Assembly (NCBI GenBank): GCA_016288815.1 | Contig: JAEELF010000060.1 | Coordinates: forward strand, 1-36,726 | DNA: 36,726 nt | Direction: 5' to 3' | DNA from: Ruminococcus sp. | Lineage (GTDB): Bacteria; Bacillota; Clostridia; Oscillospirales; Ruminococcaceae | Shown here: one piece after another, positions 1 to 8,462 of the stretch | How positions within the stretch are numbered: position 1 is the first letter of the stretch | How the letters are laid out: each line of letters begins with the position of its first letter | Notes under the pieces: model-generated | The model's database searches: none | The model's input: only the letters and a program-made list of their open reading frames with translations | Told to the model about the DNA's origin: nothing | Made by a program: the position numbers and the translations under genes

Positions 1-642
1 GATAACGTTGAGCTTGTCAGCAACCTTAGCGCCGCCGAGGATAGCAACGAACGGGTGCTCAGGAACTTCAACAGCGTTGCCGAGATACTGGATCTCCTTC
101 TGCATGAGATAGCCTACTGCTGTCTCCTTGACGAACTTGGTAACGCCTGCTGTGGAAGCGTGAGCTCTGTGAGCTGAACCGAAAGCGTCCATTACGAAAA
201 CTTCGCCGTCAACGAGGTCTGCGAGCTCCTTGGAGAACTCCTCGCCGTTCTTGGTCTCCTCATTGCCGCGGAAACGTGTATTCTCAAGAACAACGATCTC
301 GCCGTCGTTCATAGCAGCAACAGCCTTCTTTGCGTTGTCGCCGACAACAGTATCGTCAGCAGCAAAAGTGACCTTGGTGTTTACGAGCTCACCGAGCCTT
401 GCAGCAGCGGGAGCGAGAGAGAACTTAGCCTCCGGACCGTTCTTCGGCTTGCCGAGGTGAGAGCAAAGAACTACCTTTGCGCCGTTCTCAACGAGCTTGT
501 TGATAGTCGGGAGAGCTGCCTGAATGCGGTTGTCATTGGTGATAACGCCGTCCTTCATAGGAACGTTGAAATCAACTCTTACGAGCACCTTTCTGCCCTT
601 AACGTTAATGTCTTCAACTGTGACCTTGTTTAATCCTGCCAT
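1..642 (-). CDS. pgk: Phosphoglycerate kinase, N-terminal part (cut by window edge)
   Basis: Glycolytic enzyme that transfers the acyl phosphate of 1,3-bisphosphoglycerate to ADP, in the cytosol. The visible 214 residues begin [19 protein letters not shown] and carry the conserved RVDFNVP block (about 22-28), the SHLGKPK segment, [10 protein letters not shown], and [13 protein letters not shown], all hallmarks of the N-terminal 3-phosphoglycerate-binding domain. The reading frame is open at base 1, so the nucleotide-binding C-terminal half lies outside the window. The ATG at 642-640 is preceded by an AAAGGA ribosome binding site. The gene has its own promoter and a leader with a stem-loop directly after the predicted transcript start, which suggests it is expressed separately from any upstream gapA-type gene. 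Confidence 0.97.
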   Translation of the reverse strand, partial: MAGLNKVTVEDINVKGRKVLVRVDFNVPMKDGVITNDNRIQAALPTINKLVENGAKVVLCSHLGKPKNGPEAKFSLAPAAARLGELVNTKVTFAADDTVVGDNAKKAVAAMNDGEIVVLENTRFRGNEETKNGEEFSKELADLVDGEVFVMDAFGSAHRAHASTAGVTKFVKETAVGYLMQKEIQYLGNAVEVPEHPFVAILGGAKVADKLNVI

Positions 643-684
643 TGGTATGACATCCTTTCGTAATAAGATACATAAAAATTGCCC

Positions 685-706
685 GGTTGTTAATCCAATA
701 ACAACC
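685..706 (-). promoter_or_regulatory. 5'-end stem-loop in the pgk leader
   Basis: An 8-bp perfect inverted repeat, GGTTGTTA (685-692) and TAACAACC (699-706), with a 6-base loop. It sits within a few bases of the predicted 5' end of the pgk message. A terminal stem-loop of this kind is known to protect some bacterial mRNAs from 5'-dependent decay; that role here is inference. A TTTTT run follows 6 bases after the stem, so weak attenuation cannot be excluded. Confidence 0.5.
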
Positions 707-716
707 TTACAAATAT

Positions 717-745
717 ATTTTACACTATCCCGCAGGATTTTTCAA
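717..745 (-). promoter_or_regulatory. Predicted sigma-A promoter of pgk
   Basis: On the minus strand, TTGAAA (745-740) and TAAAAT (722-717) are separated by exactly 17 bases. The predicted start of transcription is near 710, giving a leader of about 68 bases before the pgk ATG at 642. Confidence 0.65.
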
Positions 746-838
746 GTACTTCAGAGATATTTTTCATGAAATTTTGGTAAATTTTTGTCAACCGACCATT
801 TTCCGGGCATTTCCAGCATAAAGAACGCCCCGCTGTGC

Positions 839-867
839 TTGACATACGGAGCCGGCTGTGGTAATAT
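839..867 (+). promoter_or_regulatory. Predicted sigma-A promoter of maf
   Basis: TTGACA (839-844) and TAATAT (862-867) with a 17-base spacer. Transcription would start near 874, about 27 bases before the ATG at 901. A 6-bp inverted repeat, TGAGCG (873-878) and CGCTCA (894-899), spans the start of the transcript and encloses an AGGAG sequence. Confidence 0.65.
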
Positions 868-900
868 TATACTGAGCGTCAGGAGCGATAAGGCGCTCAT

Positions 901-1497
901 ATGAAGAAGAAAGGCTGTGACAGCGTGAATATAATACTCGCCTCGGCTTCCCCGAGGAGACGTGAGCTGATGTCCCTGATAACCGAAGATTTTACGGCGG
1001 TCTCCACCGACTGTAATGAGACCCTCCCTCCGACAGTAGGACTGTTCAAGGCTTCGGAGTACCTCGCCCAGCTGAAGGCGGATTCAGCCTCCATGAAGTA
1101 CCCGGACAGCGTAGTGATAGGCTGCGATACGACCGTGATATGCGACAGTCATATCCTCGGCAAGCCGAAGGACGCAGCTGAATGCCGTGCGTTTCTTGAG
1201 CTTCTCTCCGGACGCGCCCATCAGGTCGTTACAGGCTGTGCTATCATTTACAGGGAAAAACTCGCCTCTTTCTCGGTCATGACGGACGTCACCTTCCGCG
1301 AGCTTACCGACGAGGACATACAGTGGTACATCTCAACGGACGAGCCATACGACAAAGCCGGCGGATACGGCATACAGGGCAAAGGCTCGCTGCTCATCGA
1401 CAAGATAGACGGCGACTACTTCAACGTGGTAGGACTGCCAGTCTCCCGACTTAACCAGGAATTGAAAAAATTTATGCATGAAATAAAGGAGAACTGA
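901..1497 (+). CDS. maf: Maf-family nucleoside triphosphate pyrophosphatase
   Basis: Maf proteins hydrolyse non-canonical or modified nucleoside triphosphates (dTTP/UTP class in YhdE-type members) to monophosphate and pyrophosphate, and are linked to septum control in Bacillus. The 198-residue product has the N-terminal ILASASPRRREL signature (12-23), the catalytic-type Asp in GCDTTV (D76), the GKP motif (87-89) and the YDKAGGYGIQG block (150-160), followed by FNVVGLPVSRL. Start choice is open: ATG 901 has only AAGGCG nearby, whereas GTG 925 would give the more typical start MNIILASASPRRR and has AAGG 10 bases upstream. The DUF1015 gene follows 2 bases after the stop, so the two are probably co-transcribed. 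Confidence 0.93.
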   Translation: MKKKGCDSVNIILASASPRRRELMSLITEDFTAVSTDCNETLPPTVGLFKASEYLAQLKADSASMKYPDSVVIGCDTTVICDSHILGKPKDAAECRAFLELLSGRAHQVVTGCAIIYREKLASFSVMTDVTFRELTDEDIQWYISTDEPYDKAGGYGIQGKGSLLIDKIDGDYFNVVGLPVSRLNQELKKFMHEIKEN

Positions 1498-1499
1498 AT

Positions 1500-2762
1500 A
1501 TGAACTCAACTGCATTCCACAACGCCGATATACTGCTCCCGAAGGGACAGGACATGAACAAATGGTCGGTCATCGCCTGCGACCAGTACACCAGTGAGCC
1601 TGAATACTGGGACGAGGTCTATGCGAACGTAGGCAGCGCGCCGTCTACCCTCAACCTCATTCTCCCCGAGCTCTACCTCGAGGACAGCGACGTTTCCGAG
1701 CGGATAGAAAATATCCACAAGTCTATGGATAAATACCTGTCTGACGGCATTTTCGAGGAATATAAGGACGCCATGATCTACGTTGAGCGCACGCAGGGCA
1801 ACGGCATACTCCGTCAGGGCATCGTCGGTGCTATCGACCTCGAAAAGTACGATTTTTCTAAGGGCAGTACGTCCGAGGTACGCGCGACCGAAGCGACTGT
1901 CATCGAGCGTATCCCTCCGAGGATCAAGGTGCGTCAGGGCGCACAGCTCGAGCTCCCGCACATCATGATACTCATCGACGACCCTGATAATACAGTCATC
2001 GAGCCCATTGCAGGAAAATCCGACGAGAAGCTGTACGACTTCCAGCTCATGCAGAACGGCGGCAGCATAAAGGGATATCTGCTCGGCGCTGAGGCTCAGG
2101 AAGCTGTTGACAAAGCACTCTCAGCCCTCGCTGACCCTTCAGCCTTCGCGAAGAAGTACGATCTTAAAGACACTCCCGTGCTGCTCTACGCAATGGGCGA
2201 CGGAAACCACTCCCTCGCTACCGCAAAGGAGTTCTACGAGCAACTCAAGAAGTCTGCCCCGGACAAGGACTTCTCGAACCACCCCGCCCGCTATGCACTC
2301 GCTGAGATTGTGAACCTCCACTCCCCTGCCCTTCAGTTTGAGGCTATACACCGCCTTGTGTACGATGTTGACAACGCGATGCTCATCGCTGAGCTGACCG
2401 ACGCCCTCGGACTTTCCGAGACTGAAAAGTCCGATCAGTACCTCATCATGAAGTGCGGGAACGTCGAGCGCAAGCTGTATATCACGAAGAAGTCCTCGAA
2501 CCTGTCGGTCGGCTCGCTCCAGAATTTCCTTGACGGCTATATCAAGGCAAACGGCGGCAAGATAGACTATATCCACGGCGCCGAGACAGTCAAGTCTCTG
2601 GCGGACAAGCACAGCGGTATCGCGTTCATTCTTCCCGACATGGACAAATCCCAGCTCTTCCCGACCGTCATCGCAGACGGCGCCCTCCCCCGCAAGACCT
2701 TCTCCATGGGTCACGCCGAGGACAAGCGCTTCTACATCGAAGCAAGAAAGATCACCGAATAA
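1500..2762 (+). CDS. DUF1015 (COG4198) family protein
   Basis: A 420-residue soluble protein of the DUF1015 family, widespread in Firmicutes and other anaerobes but without an established biochemical function that I can name. Recognisable parts are the N-terminal LLPKGQDMNKWSVIACDQYTS-type opening, the central ATEATVIERIPPR segment, and the MGDGNHSLATAKEFYE motif near residue 230, which looks like a conserved active or binding site. No signal peptide or membrane segment is visible. It begins 2 bases after maf, with AAGGAG inside the maf 3' end as ribosome binding site, and ends at a strong bidirectional terminator, so maf and this gene form a two-gene unit. Confidence 0.85.
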   Translation: MNSTAFHNADILLPKGQDMNKWSVIACDQYTSEPEYWDEVYANVGSAPSTLNLILPELYLEDSDVSERIENIHKSMDKYLSDGIFEEYKDAMIYVERTQGNGILRQGIVGAIDLEKYDFSKGSTSEVRATEATVIERIPPRIKVRQGAQLELPHIMILIDDPDNTVIEPIAGKSDEKLYDFQLMQNGGSIKGYLLGAEAQEAVDKALSALADPSAFAKKYDLKDTPVLLYAMGDGNHSLATAKEFYEQLKKSAPDKDFSNHPARYALAEIVNLHSPALQFEAIHRLVYDVDNAMLIAELTDALGLSETEKSDQYLIMKCGNVERKLYITKKSSNLSVGSLQNFLDGYIKANGGKIDYIHGAETVKSLADKHSGIAFILPDMDKSQLFPTVIADGALPRKTFSMGHAEDKRFYIEARKITE

Positions 2763-2768
2763 AAAGAA

Positions 2769-2794
2769 ATGCACCGCAAATGCGGTGCATTTTT
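2769..2794. terminator. Bidirectional intrinsic terminator
   Basis: A 10-bp perfect stem, ATGCACCGCA (2769-2778) and TGCGGTGCAT (2781-2790), followed by TTTT on the plus strand and by a T-rich run (TTCTTTTT) on the minus strand. It lies between the convergent DUF1015 and ECF S-component genes and serves both. Confidence 0.9.
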
Positions 2795-2799
2795 GCATC

Positions 2800-3318
2800 T
2801 TATATAAGTTTCGGAACACGCTTGAGCACGAGCTCATATACAGCTACCGAGATAGCGATGCTCATTCCGCCCTGTACGAGGTTTGCCGGGATACCAAGGA
2901 GCGCCGTAGCCATAGAGCCGTAGAGCACAGCCTCGTAAGCGAAATACCCCGCGACCATTATCAGCTCAGCAGCAACAGCCGCGATGATCCTTGCGTAAGC
3001 GCCCGTGATCTTCTTGCTGACTGTCTTGAACGTGAAGAACGAAGCGACAGCCATGAGCGCCTTTATCACGAGCGTCGCCGGTGCGTAAATGATGTATCCG
3101 GTAACGACGTCAGCGAACACGGAGCCGATGCCGGCAGCAGCAGTTCCGTATACCGGACCCAGCAGCCACGCCGAGATATTGACAAGGCTGTCGCCGAGGT
3201 TGACGTAGCCCTTGGTCGGGGTAGGTATCTGTATCAGGAAGGTCGCAACGCAGGTGAATGCTGCGAGCAGCGCCGCGAGCGTGAGCTTCCTGAGTTTGAT
3301 GCGTTCATTGTTTTTCAT
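2800..3318 (-). CDS. ECF transporter S component (substrate-binding membrane subunit)
   Basis: A 172-residue integral membrane protein with about six hydrophobic segments. The GYVNLGDSLVNISAWLLGP segment (about 37-55), followed by GTAAAGIGSVFADVVTGY, is the hallmark of the PF07155-like group of energy-coupling-factor S components, which bind a vitamin or related micronutrient and share the EcfA-A'-T module encoded elsewhere. The substrate cannot be deduced: there is no biosynthetic neighbour, and the predicted leader of about 44 bases is too short for a riboswitch. The start is supported by an AAGGGAGAG ribosome binding site 8-9 bases upstream of the ATG. The gene stands alone, divergent from the MoxR operon. 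Confidence 0.85.
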   Translation of the reverse strand: MKNNERIKLRKLTLAALLAAFTCVATFLIQIPTPTKGYVNLGDSLVNISAWLLGPVYGTAAAGIGSVFADVVTGYIIYAPATLVIKALMAVASFFTFKTVSKKITGAYARIIAAVAAELIMVAGYFAYEAVLYGSMATALLGIPANLVQGGMSIAISVAVYELVLKRVPKLI

Positions 3319-3369
3319 ATTTATTCTCTCCCTTTGTATGTTATCCTATATTTCCTGTAGGCTATATAT

Positions 3370-3398
3370 AATATACCACACTCTACGTGCGGTGTCAA
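3370..3398 (-). promoter_or_regulatory. Predicted sigma-A promoter of the ECF S component
   Basis: Minus-strand TTGACA (3398-3393), a 17-base spacer and TATATT (3375-3370). Transcription would begin near 3362, leaving a leader of about 44 bases. Confidence 0.75.
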
Positions 3399-3511
3399 TA
3401 ATGTCAGCGATACTATCTCGTTATAGCCGGTAATAGTCCGCCACACAGAATTATACCACTTCCCTCAGGAGATTTCAAGCCCTGTTTTGCAAATTTTTTG
3501 CTTATTCGCTC

Positions 3512-3540
3512 TTGCAAATACACCCCAGAAATGTTATAAT
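3512..3540 (+). promoter_or_regulatory. Predicted sigma-A promoter of the MoxR operon
   Basis: TTGCAA (3512-3517), a 17-base spacer and TATAAT (3535-3540). The heptamer TTGCAAA covering this -35 box also occurs at 3487-3493, 25 bases upstream. The moxR ATG follows at 3573 with CAGGAG as ribosome binding site. Confidence 0.7.
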
Positions 3541-3572
3541 AATTGTATATATGATATTTACAGGAGAAAACT

Positions 3573-4532
3573 ATGGACAACACAATCTACACTCAGCAGA
3601 TCAACCAGATCGTCAAAGAAGTAAAAAAGGCCGTTATCGGCAAGGACGACATCATCATAAAGGTACTGCTTGCGATACTCTGCAAGGGACATATCCTTAT
3701 CGAGGACATCCCCGGTGTCGGCAAGACCACCCTTGCGCTCGCCTTTTCAAAGGCGCTCTCCCTCGAGCACAACCGTATGCAGTTCACCCCTGATGTTCTC
3801 CCGTCCGACGTCACCGGCTTCTCTGTTTTCAATAAGACCAAGAACACCTTCGAATTCCGCCCGGGAGTTGCCTTCTGCAACCTTTTCCTTGCCGACGAGA
3901 TCAACCGTACCTCGAGCAAAACGCAGTCCGCGCTGCTCGAGCTCATGGAGGAAAAGAGCATAACCGTTGACGGCAGTACATACAAGCTCCCCGAGCCCTA
4001 TACCGTCATCGCCACGCAGAATCCCATAGGCTCTGCCGGAACACACAATCTCCCCGATTCCCAGCTCGACCGCTTCATGATAAAGCTCAGCATGGGCTAT
4101 CCGGATTTCAGCGGCGAGGTCTCGATACTGAAGACCAAGTACAACGCCAACCCGCTCGACGAGGTCCGTCCCGTAGCGGATTCTGCGTCACTGATAAGAA
4201 TGCAGGAGTACATCTCAAACGTCTACGTTGACGACAGGATATACGAGTACATCGTAGCGCTATCCGCCGCGACCAGAAAGGACCCCATGCTCAAGCTCGG
4301 CGTCAGCCCGCGAGGAACTCTCGCCCTCATGCAGCTCTCAAAGGGCATAGCAGTGGCAATGGGGCGCGACTACGTTATCCCCGACGACGTATCATTCATC
4401 TGCTCTGACGTCTTTGAGCACCGCATAATCCTCAATTCCAAGGCAAAGCTGGCTGACCTTACAGCCAAGACAGTCATAGACGGCGTGATAAAGTCCGTAC
4501 CAGTGCCGGGCATCGCCGCACCGCAAAGGTAA
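3573..4532 (+). CDS. MoxR-family AAA+ ATPase
   Basis: MoxR ATPases act as chaperones in assembly or activation of metal-dependent or membrane complexes and are commonly encoded with DUF58/VWA proteins. The 319-residue product has Walker A at 47-53 (PGVGKTT), Walker B FLADE (105-109), sensor-1 ATQNP (148-151), an LDRF arginine-finger-type motif (165-168), and a sensor-2 region GVSPRGTLAL near 250. The length matches the usual size of the family. It is first in a plus-strand operon, 5 bases before the DUF58 gene, with its own promoter upstream. The client is unknown; the transglutaminase-like neighbour suggests an envelope role. Confidence 0.95.
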   Translation: MDNTIYTQQINQIVKEVKKAVIGKDDIIIKVLLAILCKGHILIEDIPGVGKTTLALAFSKALSLEHNRMQFTPDVLPSDVTGFSVFNKTKNTFEFRPGVAFCNLFLADEINRTSSKTQSALLELMEEKSITVDGSTYKLPEPYTVIATQNPIGSAGTHNLPDSQLDRFMIKLSMGYPDFSGEVSILKTKYNANPLDEVRPVADSASLIRMQEYISNVYVDDRIYEYIVALSAATRKDPMLKLGVSPRGTLALMQLSKGIAVAMGRDYVIPDDVSFICSDVFEHRIILNSKAKLADLTAKTVIDGVIKSVPVPGIAAPQR

Positions 4533-4537
4533 GCGCA

Positions 4538-5731
4538 ATGATCCTGACAAAGCTGCTTTTCATCGCACTGATACTGGTATGTGCCGCCTTCTATATCCTG
4601 TACATCTGGGATTTCGCGCTGGTGCTGCTCGTCATAATGATAGCGCTGCCGGTGCTGATGTTCATATTCCTGCTTATCACGAAGTTCCTGATAAAGGTCG
4701 AATTCGCCGTAAAGAGCGACACCGTCTCCAAGGAAGAGAACTTCCCCGTACAGATCTGCCTGACCAACCGCAGCTTCCTCCCTATCGGAAAGGCAGAGGC
4801 GACCATAGACTATTACAACGTCTTCAACAACGAGATAAACTGCTTCGTCCTGCATATGCCGATACAGGCAAGGAACACCCAGCGCATGACGTTCCAGATG
4901 AACTCAAAATTCTGCGGGATAATCAAGATAAGCTGCCGTTTTATCAAGATATACGACCCGCTCCGGCTCTTCCGCTTCAAGGTCGGCAAGGGCATCTCCA
5001 CGCAGGTCTCTGTAATGCCCGAGGGCAAGGAGATAGGCGGCAGCGTCGTATTCACAGGCAGGATAGACGAGGAGAGCGATATCTTCTCCGAGAACCGCCC
5101 CGGTGATGATCCCTCCGAGGTATTTGACCTCCGCGACTATATCCCCGGCGACAAGCTGAACCGCATACACTGGAAGCTGAGCTCCAAGAAGGACGAATTC
5201 ATCGTCAAGGACTACAGCCTCCCTGTTGATGTGCCGTCGGTCATCTTCCTCGATCTAAAGGGCTATGAGTACTCCGAGTACACCCTCCCTATCTTTGATA
5301 CAATGATAGAGGCAATGGTCTCGATATCGCAGTTCATGCTCGAAAATGAGCGTATACACACGCTTGTCTGCTTCAACGGACACGTCGGCACGTTCGTCGA
5401 GTACCGAATAACCTCCCCCGATTCACTTTCAGCCGCAGTCCGAGGCATAATAAACTCTGTCCGCGACGACATGGGCTGTCAGCCTGCTGAGGACTATCTC
5501 AGTGACAACCCTGACATCTCCGTCTCCTCATTCACGTTCATCACCTCGAAGCCCGACCACCCTGTCATCGACTATATGGACACCGAGCTCGACGCGGATA
5601 TCAGGAACGCAGTCATAGTTTTAAAAACAGTTGAAGAAGCAGACCGGGACATCTTCTCCCACGCTTCCGTAAATACGATACCCGTCATCATAGGCAGGAT
5701 ATCATCTTCGATAAAGGACATAGAATTATAA
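4538..5731 (+). CDS. DUF58 domain membrane-anchored protein
   Basis: A 397-residue protein of the DUF58 type that regularly accompanies MoxR ATPases. Two hydrophobic segments at about 5-21 and 24-50 anchor it to the membrane. The DUF58 signature is DLRDYIPGDKLNRIHWKLSS (about 197-216), inside a fold that in related proteins resembles a von Willebrand A domain. It probably links the MoxR chaperone to the membrane-bound transglutaminase encoded next. It starts 5 bases after moxR, with an AAAGG-type site overlapping the moxR end, and stops 10 bases before the next gene. Precise function is not established for the family. Confidence 0.9.
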   Translation: MILTKLLFIALILVCAAFYILYIWDFALVLLVIMIALPVLMFIFLLITKFLIKVEFAVKSDTVSKEENFPVQICLTNRSFLPIGKAEATIDYYNVFNNEINCFVLHMPIQARNTQRMTFQMNSKFCGIIKISCRFIKIYDPLRLFRFKVGKGISTQVSVMPEGKEIGGSVVFTGRIDEESDIFSENRPGDDPSEVFDLRDYIPGDKLNRIHWKLSSKKDEFIVKDYSLPVDVPSVIFLDLKGYEYSEYTLPIFDTMIEAMVSISQFMLENERIHTLVCFNGHVGTFVEYRITSPDSLSAAVRGIINSVRDDMGCQPAEDYLSDNPDISVSSFTFITSKPDHPVIDYMDTELDADIRNAVIVLKTVEEADRDIFSHASVNTIPVIIGRISSSIKDIEL

Positions 5732-5741
5732 AGGATACGAT

Positions 5742-8453
5742 ATGAGTAAGAAGCTCCAGGGCAACAGTAACGGTGTTGCTATCTGTGACAGCATCGTGAT
5801 GTCCGTTCGGAACAAGCGGCCGAATATCCGGAAGCCGCTTGCCGTATGCATTGCGATAGCCGGCTATTTTTCAGTAATATTCTCATTCCTCGGAATGTTC
5901 GATCTCGTATACGACGAGATCAAGTTCGGCGTGACGTGTATCCTGCTCTCGGCAGTGTATATAACGCTGTCCCTCATCGGCAGGAAGGCGCTGTGGCTGA
6001 TACTCGGCTCGATAATAGCATTCGGAGTCTCAGCGTACCGAAGATTCGACGAGCTGACCAAAGGCTTTGAGTACATCTACAACGTCGTCTACAGCACCTC
6101 ATTCCACACGAACATCAGCTACTACAAATATCTGAAGCCGCGCTTAGAGGAGGAATACGTCACCACGTTCCTCATTTTTGCCGTCTGGCTGCTGGCGATA
6201 ATCATCTATTTTTTCACCATATATAAGCCTAACCCGATATTCCCGCTGCTCATCAGTTTTCCTATCCTCGAGGTGGGACTTTACAACGGCATCGAGATAC
6301 CGCTTTTCTGGGGCATCATGACCGTAGCATATTGGCTCGCGCTCATGGCGATGTCTACCATAGACGGCGGGGAATACGTCGGCGGTATCGGAGGATTTGT
6401 CCGGCGCGACAACCTGTTCTTCCCGAAGAAGCAAATGAAACTCAAGGTCACCGAGGAGTGCGGACTTGTCGTAATGGCTTGCGTACTCATCATATCGGGA
6501 ATGTCCCTCGCAGTAATGAGAGCCACCGACTACGAGCGCAGCGACGAGATAAACCAGAAGCGCCGCGATATCAGCGAGGCGTTTGACAGTTTCTCCTTCG
6601 ACAATTTTCTTGAGAGCGTCTCCGGACTTTCCAAGGCGTTCGGTTTCGACTTCAGTTTTGACGACCACAAGCTTGGCACGCAGGATCACGTCCGCTACAA
6701 GAATACGACGGACCTTATCTGCACCTTTGACCGCAAATACGACGGCGCCGTCTACCTAAAAAGCTATACCGGTGCGGTCTATGGCAGCAACCAGTGGAAC
6801 GACCTCGACTCCTCCGTGTACAGCGACGACATCTTCGGCGATTTCGAAGAATACGGCGTCTACGCACAGGACTTCCCGTGCATTATGTCAAAGTATATCA
6901 GCTCCCCGAGCAACGAGATGACCGTATGGATAATCTCCAAGCTGAAGGAGGACAAGAACTTCGCGCCCTACGGCACCGACAGCATGGGAGAGCTCACCTA
7001 CTACCGCGACAGCACAGTCTCCTCCAAGAGCGGCTCCTCGGACGAGTACTCCTATAAATTCATGCCAGTCTCGGCGGCATATGTCGCTCCGTCCCTCGAC
7101 GTCTCCAACAGACTGACGTTCTCGCTCGATTCGATAACCGACAAGAACTGGTACAGCGACATCAAGGAATACTGCGACGATAACGACCTGTTCAGCTACA
7201 GCGGACTGTTCACAGTCGATACCACTGTCCAGGGCTACACGAGCTCAATGTATTCGGACGGCAAAGCGATAATGGCTCTCCTGCTCGAAAGCAGATACAG
7301 GGAGTTCGTATACGACAACTACCTGCAAGTGCCTGACAACCACAATATGGACGAGGTCAGAGAGGCTTATTCCGACATTCTCAGCAAGGCAGACACCGCT
7401 AATTCCGCAGCAGAAAAGGTCATTCTACTGCAGGAGATAAGAGAGCGCATCGCCCAGCAGACTGATTATTCCCTCGACCCGGGCAAGACTCCCGGCAACC
7501 GCGATTTCGTCAACTACTTCCTCCTTGAGAACAAGAAGGGCTACTGTACGCACTTTGCTTCCTCGGGCGTTCTTCTCGCACGAATGGCAGGCATACCCGC
7601 CCGCTATGCGACCGGCTACATCATAGTCGGCGACGATTTCAGCAGCTCCTCAAAAAACAAAGACGGCTCATACACGATAAACGTCAAGGACAACCGCAGC
7701 CACGCTTGGGCTGAGGTCTACCTCGACGGCTACGGCTGGGTGCCCTTTGAGTTCACCGCCGGTTATTCCAACCAGTCGATAGACACCAACAAGCCCAAGC
7801 AGACCACTGCCGCCTCGACCACTAATAAGTCCACTGTCACCACTACGGTCGCCGCGTCTGGTACGACTCTCGCGACCTCCTCCGGCAGCAGAGAAGCCAC
7901 GACCCGCGCGCATCAGGTCACAACCAAAGCGACCGCAACGACTGCTCTCCCCGCGACCTCAGCCCCAGTAATACGTTCCGGAAACGGTGCCGGCAGCATA
8001 AAGGTGCCGGGCTTCGTCAAGAAGATGCTTATCGCAGTAACGCTAATCGCAGCAGCAGTGTGCATTATACTGCTGAGGCGCTGCCTGGCACTAAAACTTC
8101 GCGAAAAACGCTTCACCACTGGCTCCAATGCCCGCAGGATAGCTCATATGTACGCCTACGCAGTGAAGCTGCTCGGCACAGTCGGCATAAAGCAGAACGG
8201 CATAGGCTACGTTGAATTCGCAAAGCAGGTCGAGGATCGGTGCTGCGGCAAAAACGGCAGACGCTTCCCCGAGGGAGAATTCACCGCATTCATGGACACA
8301 GCCCTGCGTTCGAGCTTCGGACAGCGCAGCGCAGAGACCGCCGACGCAGAAGCGTGCCGGAAGTTCGTGGATACACTTTCAGCTAAGATATACGAAGAAT
8401 CCGGCTTTATACGCCGTCTCTCGCTCAGGTACCTCTCGGTGCTGAGCAGATAG
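5742..8453 (+). CDS. Membrane transglutaminase-like (TgpA-type) protein
   Basis: A 903-residue protein with a multi-pass N-terminal membrane region (about residues 30-260), a large extracytoplasmic part, and one C-terminal membrane segment (about 760-780) followed by a cytoplasmic tail of about 120 residues. The transglutaminase-like core contains GYCTHFASSGVLLARMAGIP with Cys602 and SHAWAEVYLDGYGW with His654. The third triad position falls in the WVPFEFT stretch, where Glu670 stands at the place of the usual Asp. A Ser/Thr-rich linker (about 685-750) joins the domain to the last membrane segment. The MoxR-DUF58-transglutaminase arrangement is a recurrent bacterial cassette. Substrates, perhaps cell-surface proteins or peptidoglycan peptides, are unknown. 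Confidence 0.9.
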   Translation: MSKKLQGNSNGVAICDSIVMSVRNKRPNIRKPLAVCIAIAGYFSVIFSFLGMFDLVYDEIKFGVTCILLSAVYITLSLIGRKALWLILGSIIAFGVSAYRRFDELTKGFEYIYNVVYSTSFHTNISYYKYLKPRLEEEYVTTFLIFAVWLLAIIIYFFTIYKPNPIFPLLISFPILEVGLYNGIEIPLFWGIMTVAYWLALMAMSTIDGGEYVGGIGGFVRRDNLFFPKKQMKLKVTEECGLVVMACVLIISGMSLAVMRATDYERSDEINQKRRDISEAFDSFSFDNFLESVSGLSKAFGFDFSFDDHKLGTQDHVRYKNTTDLICTFDRKYDGAVYLKSYTGAVYGSNQWNDLDSSVYSDDIFGDFEEYGVYAQDFPCIMSKYISSPSNEMTVWIISKLKEDKNFAPYGTDSMGELTYYRDSTVSSKSGSSDEYSYKFMPVSAAYVAPSLDVSNRLTFSLDSITDKNWYSDIKEYCDDNDLFSYSGLFTVDTTVQGYTSSMYSDGKAIMALLLESRYREFVYDNYLQVPDNHNMDEVREAYSDILSKADTANSAAEKVILLQEIRERIAQQTDYSLDPGKTPGNRDFVNYFLLENKKGYCTHFASSGVLLARMAGIPARYATGYIIVGDDFSSSSKNKDGSYTINVKDNRSHAWAEVYLDGYGWVPFEFTAGYSNQSIDTNKPKQTTAASTTNKSTVTTTVAASGTTLATSSGSREATTRAHQVTTKATATTALPATSAPVIRSGNGAGSIKVPGFVKKMLIAVTLIAAAVCIILLRRCLALKLREKRFTTGSNARRIAHMYAYAVKLLGTVGIKQNGIGYVEFAKQVEDRCCGKNGRRFPEGEFTAFMDTALRSSFGQRSAETADAEACRKFVDTLSAKIYEESGFIRRLSLRYLSVLSR

Positions 8454-8462
8454 GAGGTAAAT

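Noticed and set aside
3319..3572. Possible vitamin riboswitch ahead of the ECF S component.
   Set aside because: The promoter lies so close that the leader is only about 44 bases, with no recognisable aptamer; the remaining bases belong to the divergent MoxR promoter.
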